Below are positions 63,101-64,000 of a DNA stretch of 64,000 nucleotides, in pieces (within the stretch, counting starts at the first letter, position 1; every line of letters begins with the position of its first letter). Under the pieces are notes generated by a model. It had not been told where the DNA came from and searched no databases. It saw nothing but the letters and a program-made list of their open reading frames with translations. Origin of the DNA: Ophiobolus disseminans (taxonomy: Eukaryota; Ascomycota; Dothideomycetes; Pleosporales; Phaeosphaeriaceae). The position numbers and the translations under genes were made by a program. The stretch spans positions 1,471,644 through 1,535,643 of the forward strand of contig MU006217.1 in NCBI GenBank assembly GCA_010093685.1, in the 5' to 3' direction.

Positions 63101-64000
63101 CCTTATCACCCTGGTATGGCGCCTCACAACATGCCTTCTACTGCTCCAAGATTACCGCCGAGTCTTCAAAATCCTCCCCCGCCACGCTTGCCACCTAGCA
63201 TGGCCCGTGACGGGAATGCATCGACGCCAGCAGCTGCACCAGCTGCACCTCACCCGTCTCCATACGCCTCGCCGTGGACAACTGGGAATGCCGCTGCAAG
63301 TCCTCCTGCTCAGAACCCTCCCCGACCCTACCCGCAACCAAATTCTCAGACACCACCTGTTAGCTCAGCGGGTCCAAGCAACAGCCAATACGGTGTACTC
63401 TATCCCACAACTGCATCTCAATCGTACAGCGGTCCGCCTGCTACAGCGAGCCCGTATGGAGGTCCGTATGCTAATGCGACTGCAACTGCCAGTCCCAGCC
63501 CCTACGGTCCACCAGCCAGCCAGCCATACACACCCTATCCTCCACCAGGCCAGCAGTCAACAGGACGGCCCACATACCCGGCACAGCCCCAACAGCCGCC
63601 GCAAATACCACATGCATCTGACAATGTATCCGTTGGTCGGTATCTTGCCACAACGCATCCTGACCTTATCCGCCAACTTGAAGCCTTCCGCAAGGTCTAT
63701 CTCGAAGCTAGAACTGAGCCTGGTGAGGATCGGAAAGTCGATAATGCGATTAGGGCCTATGTGGATCCCCAATTTCCCCGGGAGAGGCTCACTACCGCCG
63801 AGGTAGGGCTGTTTCAGGCCATCTCAGGCATTGAGGACCTCAAGAAGTATAATACGAACGAACACGTGCAGCAGGCGCCGACTCCAGTCCACGTGCCTAC
63901 TGGGCCGAGTACCACGTCTCCAGACACGGCGGCTGCCATTGCAGCAGATGCTGCAGCCAATACAATCACACCGCCGACCGCCACGCAACACTCATATCCT
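60178..64000 (+). CDS. FHA-forkhead transcription factor, FHL1-type (5' part, runs off the window)
   Basis: Exon 1 (60178-60424) and exon 2 (60486 to the edge, open for 1,171 codons without a stop) are joined by a 61-nt intron with a GCTAAC branch; about 1,254 residues are visible. The FHA region (about 238-465) starts TAFARLRFDDGSYYMHTYQI, carries a long insert, and ends with GISREHARIFYNLEEGHFCI and GDRLVIGAVNFQFYLP. A Lys/Glu-rich disordered stretch with EPK repeats follows. The forkhead (about 837-912) reads NYVVLIHEAISSSPTGQMNL then SGWQSSVRHNLGQHDAF. The rest is Pro-rich. In yeast, Fhl1 controls ribosomal-protein genes with Ifh1; nuclear location is expected. The start is the only upstream ATG in frame but is not strongly conserved-looking. 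Confidence 0.88.

Noticed and set aside
1..64000. tRNA genes, rRNA, CRISPR arrays, intact transposons
   Set aside because: No cloverleaf with A and B boxes, no regularly spaced repeats and no intact transposase or reverse-transcriptase frame was seen on either strand.

Overview
The window looks like nuclear DNA of a filamentous ascomycete (Pezizomycotina), most likely Dothideomycetes and possibly Pleosporales. The reasons are introns of about 46-80 nt with GT..AG ends and CTAAC/CTGAC-type branch sites, and a gene content typical of such fungi: AA9 LPMO, BYS1, DUF6594, DUF7053, UstYa/DUF3328 and a HeLo-like domain. The assignment rests on gene families recalled from memory, not on a database search. 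No tRNA, rRNA, CRISPR array or complete transposon was recognised.

Layout. 0-5 kb: a secreted AA9 polysaccharide monooxygenase, then a long gene-poor stretch with a decayed coding relic and AT-rich patches. 5-14 kb: three divergent paralogues of a family I do not recognise (5.1, 6.8 and 13.3 kb), interleaved with a decayed orotidine-5'-phosphate decarboxylase copy, a MAK32-like PfkB kinase, a zinc-knuckle relic and a Q/P-rich WW-domain protein. 14-28 kb: RING finger, GNAT acetyltransferase, an eight-exon secreted GH2 glycosidase, a predicted pseudokinase, a BYS1 secreted protein and a broken Hsp70/actin-fold-like gene. 28-31 kb: a secreted metallopeptidase-like gene with in-frame stops. 31-45 kb is mostly conserved cell biology: HeLo-like protein, cytosolic TrpRS diverging from a PRELI/UPS lipid-transfer protein, a TmpA-like flavo-membrane protein, a poorly resolved multi-exon locus, a BTB-like protein and gamma-tubulin complex component 3. 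45-60 kb: a DUF6594 pseudogene, DUF7053, a Tyr/Ser phosphatase, an MFS transporter, a second WW protein, two small membrane proteins, an SRR1-domain protein, an ECM4-type glutathione transferase, a UstYa-type oxidase and a 2OG-Fe(II) oxygenase. 60-64 kb: the 5' part of a very large FHA-forkhead (FHL1-type) regulator that runs off the right edge.

Two themes stand out. First, a locally expanded family shares the signature PG-x-PH...R / C-x-C-x3-[DN]-SHG-x-A / [WF]-H-x2-DGH / TE-x-G-x-[KR]-T-x-F. It looks like a small metal-binding fold and is the best candidate here for something undescribed. Second, intact housekeeping genes alternate with several broken genes (OMPDC, metallopeptidase-like, Hsp70-like, DUF6594, the 3-4.5 kb relic). 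Most of the stop codons fit C:G to T:A change, as expected from ancient repeat-induced point mutation or simple decay. Most intact genes act independently. The only clear thematic group is secreted carbohydrate or surface proteins (AA9, GH2, BYS1), which fits a plant-associated or saprotrophic life.
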